Shown piece after piece: positions 33,117 to 41,485 of a DNA stretch of 64,000 nucleotides. The notes below the pieces were generated by a model. It did no database searches, had not been told where the DNA came from, and saw only the letters and a list, made by a program, of their open reading frames with translations. A program made the position numbers and the translations under genes. Source of the DNA: Thermomicrobiales bacterium (lineage in GTDB: Bacteria; Chloroflexota; Chloroflexia; Thermomicrobiales; CFX8); the NCBI GenBank assembly GCA_037045155.1, contig JBAOIG010000002.1, positions 186,001 to 250,000 of the forward strand, in the 5' to 3' direction. Each line of letters opens with the position of its first letter. The first letter of the stretch is position 1.

Positions 33117-33968
33117 GTGGGCCAGCAGGAGTGGTTTCAGGTGCGGCAGTTGGACGGCGGGATCACGATCATCGCTGAACCACTGCATGAAGAGGGTGTC
33201 AAGTCATATCTCGTCGAGGGTGAACGCGATGTCGCGGTGATCGACACCGGCCTTGGCGTGGCCGACTTTGCGACACTGGTCCGCGGGCTGTCGAACCGCG
33301 ATCCGATCGTCCTCCAGACGCATGGGCACTGGGATCACATCGGCCACACCTGGGCATTCGAGCGGCGGCTGATTCACCCCAGCGAGGCGTACACCCTCCG
33401 CCGCGGCTTCCCGAACGCGATATACAGGCCGCTATTCTCGCCAAGGCGGCTACGCAACGCGGTCCTGCCGCCGGAATTCGACCCCGAGACCGCCGCGATC
33501 CCTCCGTGCGAGCCGACCGGCACGCTGGAGCAAGGCGATATCGTCGACCTTGGTGGCCGCACGCTGGAGGTGTTCCATACGCCCGGTCACTCGCCGGGCG
33601 GCGTGAGCTTTCTCGACCGTCAGACTGCGACGCTCTTCGCTGGCGACGCGATCAACTACGGCGGCATCTGGCTCTTCCTGCCGCGCAGCGACGCCGCCGC
33701 GTTCCGCGCGACGCTGCAACTGCTGGCCGGGATGGCCGGCCAGCTACGCGCCGTCTACCCCTCGCACCAGCGCGCGCCGATGCCGCCAGAGCATCTGCAG
33801 CTGGCCCACGAGGCGTTCGAGGAAGTCTGGGCCGGCCGCGCGCCGGATAGCCGACTGCGTTGGGACATCGGCTTCCCGGAGAAGGTCCCGGTTGACGTCC
33901 ACGACGTCGGCGAGTTCCGTTTCCTCCTCCGGGAAGGGGCATACGGCGAGACGCGCAAGGACGGCTAG
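33117..33968 (+). CDS. Metallo-beta-lactamase-fold hydrolase (paralogue 1)
   Basis: A 283-residue cytoplasmic protein. The zinc motif QTHGHWDHIGH is followed by FHTPGHSPGG and LFAGDAINYGG, giving the two-metal site of the MBL superfamily. YPSHQRAPMP carries the last His. The GTG at 33117 follows GGGGAGGA. It is divergent from the frameshifted amidohydrolase and shares its general sequence with the gene at 34928, differing most in the middle loop. Substrates of such glyoxalase/quorum-type members cannot be told from sequence. Confidence 0.88.
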   Translation: MGQQEWFQVRQLDGGITIIAEPLHEEGVKSYLVEGERDVAVIDTGLGVADFATLVRGLSNRDPIVLQTHGHWDHIGHTWAFERRLIHPSEAYTLRRGFPNAIYRPLFSPRRLRNAVLPPEFDPETAAIPPCEPTGTLEQGDIVDLGGRTLEVFHTPGHSPGGVSFLDRQTATLFAGDAINYGGIWLFLPRSDAAAFRATLQLLAGMAGQLRAVYPSHQRAPMPPEHLQLAHEAFEEVWAGRAPDSRLRWDIGFPEKVPVDVHDVGEFRFLLREGAYGETRKDG

Positions 33969-33974
33969 CCCTCG

Positions 33975-34535
33975 CTATCCGAGCTGCGATCCTCGCTCGA
34001 AGAGCTGGCCGGCCACCGTCGCGAACGCTTTGCTCATCGACGTGTCGGCGTAGGTCTCGGCGGCAATCTGAAACTGCGCGCCGGCCGCGAAGTAGTCGAG
34101 CGGCCCGATCCCCTCGTCGCCCTTCGGCGGGGGGATTGGCCCGTGGCGACGAAGCCATTCAAACAGATCAATCATTCTGGGACAGAGTTCGGGGTCCTCG
34201 ACACTCGCATTGACCGATCCGCTAAGCCTGCCGGCGAACTCGAGCCCGATGGCCTGATCGATCACCATCCGGGCCGCTCGACCAGCCACCTGCGCCTGTC
34301 GCCATGGTTCAGGGTGAGGCCCCCGGCGCAGCCCGTCGGAAACTGGCGGCAGCGGCTGCGGATTCAGGGCAGCCCACGATACGGTGTCGAAGATGAACTG
34401 GCGGATATGTGGTCCCAATGGCCCGTATGGTCCCCAGGGATTGTTCGGGTCGCCGGGATCGTCGGGATTCGGAAAGAAGACGCTGCCGAAAGCGCGGGCG
34501 AAGACTACCTTGTCGATCGTGATGGTGTCAGCCAC
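33975..34535 (-). CDS. Unknown protein with LNPQPLPP motif
   Basis: A 186-residue protein that I do not recognise as a family. It opens MADTITIDKVVFARAFGSVF, has a Gly/Pro/Asn-rich loop DDPGDPNNPWGPYGPLGP, then SWAALNPQPLPPVSDG. The motif ALNPQPLPP recurs in otherwise unrelated hypothetical proteins of soil bacteria. There is no signal peptide or membrane helix. It lies between the two MBL paralogues on the opposite strand, ending 7 bp from the first. Confidence 0.65.
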   Translation of the reverse strand: MADTITIDKVVFARAFGSVFFPNPDDPGDPNNPWGPYGPLGPHIRQFIFDTVSWAALNPQPLPPVSDGLRRGPHPEPWRQAQVAGRAARMVIDQAIGLEFAGRLSGSVNASVEDPELCPRMIDLFEWLRRHGPIPPPKGDEGIGPLDYFAAGAQFQIAAETYADTSMSKAFATVAGQLFERGSQLG

Positions 34536-34757
34536 AGTGTGTCTCCTTCGTTACGATGTGTGACGGTGGCCAAACAGCGGTGTCGGTGATGCAAAGCCTT
34601 CGACGATGATCTCTCCTTATCCACCATGCCGCGCTGGATATTGTGAAGATGACGCACACTATGTGTAGTGGATAGATACCTCACTCTGTGTGCCTTGCGT
34701 CGAATGATCCTGATTCTCAGCACACAAGAATCTTGCTCTTGACGGGGAGGGTCGTCA

Positions 34758-34773
34758 CTGTCCGTTCGGACAG
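34758..34773. promoter_or_regulatory. 16-bp palindromic operator
   Basis: CTGTCCGTTCGGACAG is a perfect palindrome (7+2+7), the size and form of many TetR-type operators. It lies 155 bp upstream of the second MBL gene, in a 392-bp gap that also holds CACTA-TGTG-TAGTG at 34657-34670. No regulator gene is adjacent. Confidence 0.5.
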
Positions 34774-34927
34774 CGCCGTGCGGACCAACCGATCAGATCG
34801 AGCTCACGCCCGCCGGTAAGCCGCTCCATATACTGGCGAGGAGCGGTGTTCATGGATACGTGACACAATCTCACTCACTATCGGTCGATCCTGTGGAACA
34901 CAGTGCTGAGGACGAGGGGGTACGCGC

Positions 34928-35755
34928 ATGGCAGATAGCTGGTTCACTGTCACGCCGCTGGGCCATGGCATCACCGCAATCGCCGAGCCGCTGCGCGAGG
35001 GGGCAGACGTGAAGTCGTACCTCATCGAGGGGCAGCGCGAGGCGGCGATCGTCGACACCGGCGCCGGAGTCGGCGACTTCAAGGGGCTCGTCGAGCAGCT
35101 CACCAGCCTGCCGCTCGTGGATGTCCAGACCCATGGCCATTGGGACCACATCGGCGCGTGTCACCAGTTCGAGCGGGTGCTGATCCATCCCGAGGACGTG
35201 CCGTTCCTACGGCGTGGCGAGCCGGCCGATCTCTACGCCACCCACTTCGGCCCCGACCAGATCCGCGACGAGTGGCTGCCAGCTGGATTCGTCCGCGAGG
35301 GCGCGTCGATCCCCGGCTGCCGGCCGACCGGCCTGCTGAACGACGGCGACACGATCGACCTCGGCGGGCGCGCGCTGGAGGTCGTCCACACTCCCGGACA
35401 CGCGCCGGGCGCGGTGGTTCTGCTGGACCGCGACGCCCGCATACTGCTGGCCGGCGACACACTGCGGTTCGGCACGATTCTGCTGATGCTGAAGAAGGGC
35501 GACCCCGTCGCCTACCGCCAGTCCCTCGACCGGATCGTGGCGCTGCTCGACGCTGTCGACGTGGTCTACCCCGCCCATGGCGCGCCGATGACGCCGGACG
35601 ATGTCCGCGCGCTGCGTGATGCCTACGAGTCAGTCTGGGCAGGCAACGTGCCGAGCACGCCCGAGCGCGCGCCGGCGATGTGGGCCGGCGATATCGACGC
35701 GTACCAGGTCGATCGTTTCCTCTTCCTCACGCCGCGCGACTCGATCGGCGTCTAG
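34928..35755 (+). CDS. Metallo-beta-lactamase-fold hydrolase (paralogue 2)
   Basis: A 275-residue protein closely related to the one at 33117. Both open with a W-F-x-V segment, then GITxIAEPL and VKSYLIEG. QTHGHWDHIGACHQFE and VHTPGHAPGAVVLL, LLAGDTLRFG and YPAHGAPMTPDD complete the metal site. The pair surrounds the unknown gene at 33975 on the other strand, so a duplication was later interrupted or arose around it. The ATG at 34928 has weak upstream RBS signals. Confidence 0.88.
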   Translation: MADSWFTVTPLGHGITAIAEPLREGADVKSYLIEGQREAAIVDTGAGVGDFKGLVEQLTSLPLVDVQTHGHWDHIGACHQFERVLIHPEDVPFLRRGEPADLYATHFGPDQIRDEWLPAGFVREGASIPGCRPTGLLNDGDTIDLGGRALEVVHTPGHAPGAVVLLDRDARILLAGDTLRFGTILLMLKKGDPVAYRQSLDRIVALLDAVDVVYPAHGAPMTPDDVRALRDAYESVWAGNVPSTPERAPAMWAGDIDAYQVDRFLFLTPRDSIGV

Positions 35756-36266
35756 CGGACCAGCCACGACGCCTCCATCACGCAAGGTATCCTGCCCGGC
35801 CAACGATCTCGATGCCGGGCGGGATTGTTGCGACGCCCGCGCTCGATGACACAAGCAGCCTGGACGGGCCGGCCGTGCGGAAGCGAATGGCTATCGGCCT
35901 GGGCTGCAATCCCTCATGCGCGAAAGACAGGCGCATTGGCGAACATAGCCGGGCACACGGGAATTGACCATCCTTGAGTGATGTTACGTCAGTCTTGCCT
36001 CTGTGTCACATCCCGTAAAAGCTATTCACAGCCCATCCTCGATTGTGCCCTCGCATTACCTCGCCTCTACGCTTCAGTGACAATCTCCTTTCACACCTCA
36101 CCAACCACAACATATCGTCTCTCGGCGCCGCGTTCGTTCGCGGATATTCTGATCGCAGCCGCCTCTTCACGCCGTCGAATGGCGCGGATGATCCCGTCGC
36201 GCGTCAATCTGATGAACGTGTCCCAACCGCGCCGCAATACTGGCCATCGTCATTCGAAATCGTTTC
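35756..36266. other. Gene-poor stretch
   Basis: About 510 bp, partly of lower GC (35970-36260), between the second MBL gene and the subtilase leader. The open frames here are short, Ser/Arg-rich and unlike their neighbours in codon use. I see no gene, repeat or RNA that I can support. Confidence 0.5.
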
Positions 36267-36295
36267 TGTACAAAATGTAATGTGCAGTGTATGAT
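36267..36295 (+). promoter_or_regulatory. Candidate promoter of the subtilase gene
   Basis: TGTACA (36267-36272), 17-bp spacer, TATGAT (36290-36295). Transcription would begin near 36302 and leave a leader of about 190 nt before the ATG at 36495. Confidence 0.4.
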
Positions 36296-36324
36296 GGGCC
36301 AAATCGCGACGTATGACTGACGCG

Positions 36325-36475
36325 TGGGCTCGAATAGCCCAACCTGAACGCACCAATCTTGCTTGGCAGATGGGGGTCTGCCGAGCCGGGGAGGCGTGCC
36401 GTCGGCGTGCGCGCGAGCGGGGGTGTGGGCGGAGATTCCGGATCGAGCGAGGCGCTAGACACAAGCCGGATCTCC
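36325..36475 (+). promoter_or_regulatory. Structured 5' leader with three stem-loops
   Basis: Three stems in a row: TGGGCT-CGAAT-AGCCCA (36325-36341); CTTGGCAGA-TGGGGG-TCTGCCGAG (36362-36385, 8 of 9 pairs); and GGAGATTCCGG (36431-36441) with CCGGATCTCC (36466-36475), which has one bulged base and an inner AGCG/CGCT hairpin. The last stem ends 19 nt before the start codon. No known riboswitch consensus fits by eye. It may control translation or stability of the protease mRNA. Confidence 0.45.
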
Positions 36476-36494
36476 GTTATGTGAGGACGGTCAG

Positions 36495-39389
36495 ATGTCA
36501 CGAATCCTGAATCTGGTGGCGCTTGCCGGGCTGATCGCGTTGTTGCTTGCGGGGTTGGTCCCAGAGCCTGCGATGGCCCGCAGCTCGCCCGAACGGTTCG
36601 TCCCCGGTGAGATTCTGGTGAAGTTCCGCAGCGGGGCCACCGGCGCGTCGATCCTGGAGGCGCACAGGGGCACCCGAGCGACGGTTCGACGAACACTTCC
36701 CCGAGTCAATATCGATGTGGTGTCGGTAACGCCAGGCCAGGAAGACGCCACGCTTGCCGAGTACCTGCGTAATCCCAACGTCGAGTTCGCGGAGCGCAAC
36801 GGCTTCTACTCCGCGGTGGCAATGCCGAACGACCCCCAGGTTGGCCAGCAATGGCACCTGGAGAACGGCGGCCAGAACAGCGGCATAGCAGACGCCGATA
36901 TCGACGCATACGCCGCCTGGGATGTCACCCAGGGGAATAGCAACGTCGCGGTGGCGATTCTGGACACCGGGATCGACGAGCAGCACTCGGATCTCATCGG
37001 GAAGGTCCAGAAGAGAGTCAACTTCAGCAACAGCACCTCGGACCAGGATGTCAACGGCCACGGCACCCATGTCGCCGGCATCGTCGCCGCTTCGACGGGC
37101 AACGGGGTCGGGGTCGGGGGAGTGTGTCCGAGCTGCGTGCTGTACAACGTGAAGGTCCTGGGCGACGACGGCAACGGCTCATGGTCGAGCATCATCTCCG
37201 GGATCAACTGGGCGGTCGACAACGGCGCACGGGTTATCAACATGAGCCTTGGCGGCAGCGCGGGATCGCAGTCCCTCGCGTCGGCAATCGACAACGCCTG
37301 GAGCAGGGGCGTCGTCGTCGTCGCGGCCGCCGGGAACAACAGCTCCGACGCCGCGTTCTATCCCGCCTACTACGCGAATGTGATCGCGGTCGCCTCGACC
37401 AACAACCGCGACCAGAAATCCACCTTCTCCAACTATGGGACGTGGATCAACGTCGCCGCGCCGGGTGAGAGCATCCTGTCGACGACCAAAGGGAGCGCCT
37501 ACGGCCTCATGAGTGGCACGTCGATGGCCTCTCCGGTAGTGGCTGGGCTGGCCGGCCTCCTCTGGTCGACCTCCTGGGGAACGAGCAACGCGAGCGTGCG
37601 ATCGCGGCTGGAGGGCACGGCCGAATCGATCGGCGGCACTGGCGTGAGCTGGTCCAACGGTCGCGTCAATGCCTGCAAGGCTGTCGGGGGGAGCTGCGAT
37701 GGCGCGGCCGGCCCGATAGTGACGCTGGTGACGCCGAGCAGCGGAACCGTCATGAACGATGACGGATCGACCCAACGGCTGCAGGTGCGGACTGACGATA
37801 CGATCACCCCCGAAGGCGCGCTGAGCGTCCAGTTCCGGATCGACGGGGGCGTCTGGAACCAGGCGAGCTACAACCAGTCGCGCAAGCTCTACGAGTGGAG
37901 CTGGTCGCTGACCGGAGTAGCCACCGGCGCGCATTCCGTTGATGCCCGCGCGACGAACGGCGCCGGCGGCGTCACCATCACGCCACCAGCGAGCGTTCGC
38001 GTCACCCGCTCGGTATCGATCCCCAATTCGTTCGACGCCAAGGATTACTACCGCTTCTACGATCTATCGGCCGGCAACAGCGGCGGCGCATTCTGGGCCG
38101 ACGATGTCGATAAGCAGACCTGTGCCGATGGGTCCGGCTGCATCGCCATCACCGACATTGAGCCCGGCGAGTGGCTCTCCTACAGGATCGAGAGCGCGAA
38201 CGAGGGCGACTACGTCTTCTCATTCCGCGTGGCAACGCCGCAGAGCAACGCGACGATCACGGCGCTCATCGACGACGTCGACGTTTCCGGGGCTATCAGC
38301 ATCGCCAGCACGGGCAGCTGGACCACATGGGGCGATCGCGCCAGCTCGCCGATCCATCTGCGGGCTGGTAGCTACACGCTCAAGCTGCGCTTCGGCTATT
38401 CCGGCGCAAATCCGGGCATGCTCATGAACCTCAATCGCGTCAGCATCACGCCATCCGGCGTCGTCGGAACACCGCCACCACCACCGCCGCCAGCGTCGCC
38501 ACCATCGGTGGCAGTCTCCAGCCCGACGCAGGGAACGACGCTCGGTGGATCGGTGAACGTCACGGCCAGCGCGAGTGGCGACAAGGGTGTTAGCCGCGTC
38601 GAGTTCTTCGTCGACGGCGCGTCAATCGGCGTCGACACCAATTCGGCCGATGGCTGGTCGATGCCATGGAACTCGGCGGCAATCGCCGACGGCGCGCGCT
38701 CTCTCACCGCGAAGGCGACGGATACTGCCGGACAGGCGACGACGAGCACGCAGGTCGTCGTTACCGTCAAGAACAACGTCAATCAGTTGCCGGTCGCCAG
38801 CTTCACCGCAAGCTGCAACAGCCTTGCCTGCTCGTTGGACGCGAGCGCGTCGAGCGACCCCGACGGCACGATCGCGTCGTATGCCTGGACATTCGGCGAC
38901 GGCGTCAGCGGCACAGGCAAGACGATCGGCCGCACCTACAGCAAGGCCGGCACGTACACCGTGACACTGCGGGTCACCGACAACGCTGGCGGAGTCGCGT
39001 CGCTGTCGCGTGTTGTCACCGCAACCACGCCGCCGCCACCCCCGCCGACGACGCTCCACATCGGAGACATCGACGGCGTGCTGAAGGCCGCGACACGAAC
39101 TAGCGGGACAGCCACGATCACGATCCTGGTGGAGTCATCAGCGGGAGCAACGGTCGCGAACGCCACGGTCTCCGGCACGCTCACCTATACCGGAGCGTCG
39201 CGCAGCCTGTCGTGCAAGACCGGAACGGCCGGCACATGCTCCGTCTCGGTGACATCGATCCCGACGCGTGTGACCAGCGTGACCTTTGCGGTCACCAAGG
39301 TGACGCACGCGACACTGGCGTACAAGGCGGCCGACAACCGCGACCCCGACAGCGATAGCAACGGCACGACGATCGTCGTCCGCAAGTAG
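36495..39389 (+). CDS. Secreted multidomain subtilisin-like serine protease
   Basis: A 964-residue exoprotein. A signal peptide (residues 1-28, cut near AMA-RSS) and an I9-like propeptide (about 33-105) precede the S8 domain (about 115-385). The triad is Asp157 (VAILDTGID), His189 (NGHGTHVAG) and Ser343 (GTSMASP), with oxyanion Asn281. Then come an Ig-like domain (about 400-500), a CBM6-like beta-sandwich (about 510-655), a proline linker, another Ig-like domain (about 675-760), a PKD domain (about 765-850) and a terminal beta domain. It probably degrades polymers outside the cell, feeding the peptide importer encoded convergently downstream. Confidence 0.93.
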   Translation: MSRILNLVALAGLIALLLAGLVPEPAMARSSPERFVPGEILVKFRSGATGASILEAHRGTRATVRRTLPRVNIDVVSVTPGQEDATLAEYLRNPNVEFAERNGFYSAVAMPNDPQVGQQWHLENGGQNSGIADADIDAYAAWDVTQGNSNVAVAILDTGIDEQHSDLIGKVQKRVNFSNSTSDQDVNGHGTHVAGIVAASTGNGVGVGGVCPSCVLYNVKVLGDDGNGSWSSIISGINWAVDNGARVINMSLGGSAGSQSLASAIDNAWSRGVVVVAAAGNNSSDAAFYPAYYANVIAVASTNNRDQKSTFSNYGTWINVAAPGESILSTTKGSAYGLMSGTSMASPVVAGLAGLLWSTSWGTSNASVRSRLEGTAESIGGTGVSWSNGRVNACKAVGGSCDGAAGPIVTLVTPSSGTVMNDDGSTQRLQVRTDDTITPEGALSVQFRIDGGVWNQASYNQSRKLYEWSWSLTGVATGAHSVDARATNGAGGVTITPPASVRVTRSVSIPNSFDAKDYYRFYDLSAGNSGGAFWADDVDKQTCADGSGCIAITDIEPGEWLSYRIESANEGDYVFSFRVATPQSNATITALIDDVDVSGAISIASTGSWTTWGDRASSPIHLRAGSYTLKLRFGYSGANPGMLMNLNRVSITPSGVVGTPPPPPPPASPPSVAVSSPTQGTTLGGSVNVTASASGDKGVSRVEFFVDGASIGVDTNSADGWSMPWNSAAIADGARSLTAKATDTAGQATTSTQVVVTVKNNVNQLPVASFTASCNSLACSLDASASSDPDGTIASYAWTFGDGVSGTGKTIGRTYSKAGTYTVTLRVTDNAGGVASLSRVVTATTPPPPPPTTLHIGDIDGVLKAATRTSGTATITILVESSAGATVANATVSGTLTYTGASRSLSCKTGTAGTCSVSVTSIPTRVTSVTFAVTKVTHATLAYKAADNRDPDSDSNGTTIVVRK

Positions 39390-39407
39390 ACGAACGCGGA
39401 GCCAACA

Positions 39408-39446
39408 GGACGCCGCCCACCCTGCAAACCAGGGCGGGCGGCGTCC
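39408..39446. terminator. Long hairpin between convergent genes
   Basis: GGACGCCGCCC with GGGCGGCGTCC forms an 11-bp outer stem; inside, CCCTG/CAGGG extends it. It lies between the subtilase stop and the dppC-like stop. There is no T tract, so it acts, if at all, as a bidirectional stabilising or rho-assisted end. Confidence 0.6.
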
Positions 39447-39471
39447 ACATACGTCACAAGGTGGCGCTACC

Positions 39472-40407
39472 CTAGCGCGTGCTGTGGGGATCGAAGGCGT
39501 CGCGCAGGCCGTCGCCAATATAGTTGATGCTCATCACCGTCAGGAAGATCATCAGGCCGGGGGCTATGGCGAAGAGCGGCAGCTGCTGCATCTTGCCCTG
39601 AGCGTTCTGCAGCAACGTGCCCCAGGTGGCCGTTGGTGGCTGGACGCCGAAGCCGAGGTAGGACAGGCCCGACTCGGTGATGATCGTTGCCGCAACCAGT
39701 AGCGTGCCCTGGACAATGATCGGGCCGAGCGAGCCGGGCAGGATATGGCGGATCATGATCCGGCTGTTGCTCGCGCCGGCCGCGCGCGCCGACTCGACAA
39801 ACTCCTTCTCGCGCAGGCTGAGGAACGTCGCGCGGACCAGCCGCGCCAACGCCATCCACGACAGCCCGCCGATAACGATCGCGATCGGCCAGATGCTGCC
39901 CGAGAACTGCCGCAGGACACTATTGGTGCGGATAACCGTCGCCAGAACGATCAGAATAAACAGCGACGGGAATGACAGGAAGATATCGACGACCCGCATC
40001 AGCAAGCTGTCGATGAAGCCGCCAAAGTAGCCCGATACTGCGCCGACGACGGTGCCGATCAGCAACGACACTGCCGTCGCGGCGACCCCGATCAGCAGCG
40101 AGATACGACCGCCGTAGAGCACGCGCGAGAAGATGTCTCGGCCAAGGTCGTCGGTGCCGAGCCAGTGCCGTGTGGATGGCCCCTGCAGCCGTTCCGTCGT
40201 CGAGAGCGCGTCGGGGTCGAACGGTGCGATGATCGGCGCCAACGCCGCGCTCAGGGTGAGAAGCGTCAGGACGACGAGGCTCGCGGCCGCCAGCCGGTGA
40301 CGCAGGAAGCGGCGCAGGATCAGCCGGGTCATTGTCTCGGTCCGACGATTCGCGTCGGTTATCGGCTCTTCTGCCGGTCGTGCCGAGGTAACCTGAGTGT
40401 CTGACAT
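39472..40407 (-). CDS. Peptide/nickel ABC transporter permease, DppC type
   Basis: The second permease of a family-5 (oligopeptide/dipeptide/nickel) importer; 311 residues with six helices. DDLGRDIFSRVLYGGRISLLIG and LVRATFLSLREKEFVESARAAGAS mark the DppC/OppC type; the latter contains the EAA loop that contacts the ATPase (ARAAGAS). The start at 40407 follows GGGGATGGAG. It lies 27 bp after dppB on the same strand. No ATPase gene follows, so the operon stops at this gene. Confidence 0.9.
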   Translation of the reverse strand: MSDTQVTSARPAEEPITDANRRTETMTRLILRRFLRHRLAAASLVVLTLLTLSAALAPIIAPFDPDALSTTERLQGPSTRHWLGTDDLGRDIFSRVLYGGRISLLIGVAATAVSLLIGTVVGAVSGYFGGFIDSLLMRVVDIFLSFPSLFILIVLATVIRTNSVLRQFSGSIWPIAIVIGGLSWMALARLVRATFLSLREKEFVESARAAGASNSRIMIRHILPGSLGPIIVQGTLLVAATIITESGLSYLGFGVQPPTATWGTLLQNAQGKMQQLPLFAIAPGLMIFLTVMSINYIGDGLRDAFDPHSTR

Positions 40408-40434
40408 GAGCTCCATCCCCGAAATGTCAACGCC

Positions 40435-41409
40435 CTAGCGAAAGCGAATGCGCGGATCCAGCCAGGCGTAGAGGACATCGGCCAGCAGGTTGGACAGGAC
40501 GATCAACGTGGCAGTAATCATGATGATCGCCATCAACAACGGGTAGTCGCGCCGATCGGCAGCGGTAAAGAACAGCCGGCCCATGCCTGGCCAGGCGAAA
40601 ATCACCTCGGTAAAGAGCGCGCCAGAGAAGATCAGCGGCAGGTCGAGCGCCATCAGCGTGATCAACGGGATCGCCGCGTTGCGGAAGGCGTGACGCATGA
40701 TGACGACTCGCTCGCCCAACCCTTTGGCTCGCGCCGTCCGGATGTAATCCTGATGGATGACCTCCAGCATGCTGGCACGCAGAAAGCGCGTGTACCAGGC
40801 CACCCAACTGGCGGCCAGCATCGTCACCGGCAGTATCAGATGGACGATCCGATCCCAGATCGAGAAGTCCGCGCCGAGCGTGTACATTCCGCCGGCCGGC
40901 AGTAATGGTCCACCCTTGAACGGGTTGTCGAGCCAGATATAGAAGATCAGGATCAGGATCAGCCCCAGCCAGAAGATCGGCACCGACTGACCGACAAATG
41001 TCAGCCCGGTGACGACATGATCGAACCACGAGTACTGTTTGATCGCGGTGATGACGCCGACCGGTATCGCAATCAGGATCGTCACGACCCAGGCGGTTGC
41101 CATGAGGTAGAGGGTGTTCGGCAGCCGGTCGCGGATCGACTGGATGACCGGCCGGCGCTCCGAGATCGAATCACCGAAGTCGAGCTTGACAACCCGGCCC
41201 AGCCACTTGCCGTACTGGACATAGACCGGGGCGTTCAGCCCCAACCGATCCTCGATCCGGCGCAGATCCTCAGCGCTGAAGTTGCCGCGTCGGACATAGG
41301 CGCCCATCGGCCCGCCCGGCGCTGCCTGGAGTAGCCCGAAGACCATCATGCTGATGATCAGAAGTAGCGGCACGGCCAGGATCAGCCGGCGGATGACGTA
41401 CTGTCCCAT
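40435..41409 (-). CDS. Peptide/nickel ABC transporter permease, DppB type
   Basis: A 324-residue inner-membrane permease. MGQYVIRRLILAVPLLLII is the typical DppB start, followed by RIEDRLGLNAPVYVQYGKWL and, in the core, LDNPFKGGPLLPAGG. The EAA loop is IRTARAKGLGERVV. The length matches the family. It lies 76 bp downstream of the binding-protein gene and is part of one operon: binding protein, DppB, DppC. Confidence 0.92.
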   Translation of the reverse strand: MGQYVIRRLILAVPLLLIISMMVFGLLQAAPGGPMGAYVRRGNFSAEDLRRIEDRLGLNAPVYVQYGKWLGRVVKLDFGDSISERRPVIQSIRDRLPNTLYLMATAWVVTILIAIPVGVITAIKQYSWFDHVVTGLTFVGQSVPIFWLGLILILIFYIWLDNPFKGGPLLPAGGMYTLGADFSIWDRIVHLILPVTMLAASWVAWYTRFLRASMLEVIHQDYIRTARAKGLGERVVIMRHAFRNAAIPLITLMALDLPLIFSGALFTEVIFAWPGMGRLFFTAADRRDYPLLMAIIMITATLIVLSNLLADVLYAWLDPRIRFR

Positions 41410-41485
41410 AGATCGCTCCAGGTGCGAGGCCGGAGGCGCGACGCTGACCGCGTCGCGCCCCGTCGTTCAGGATCCCGAAGGCCGC

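Noticed and set aside
35978..36280. Possible 100-codon gene before the subtilase
   Set aside because: Ser/Arg-rich, no ribosome site, codon use unlike neighbours, overlapped by another equally poor frame.
36302..36494. Known c-di-GMP or c-di-AMP riboswitch
   Set aside because: The conserved loops of the GEMM and ydaO classes are not present, only stems; left as an unclassified leader.
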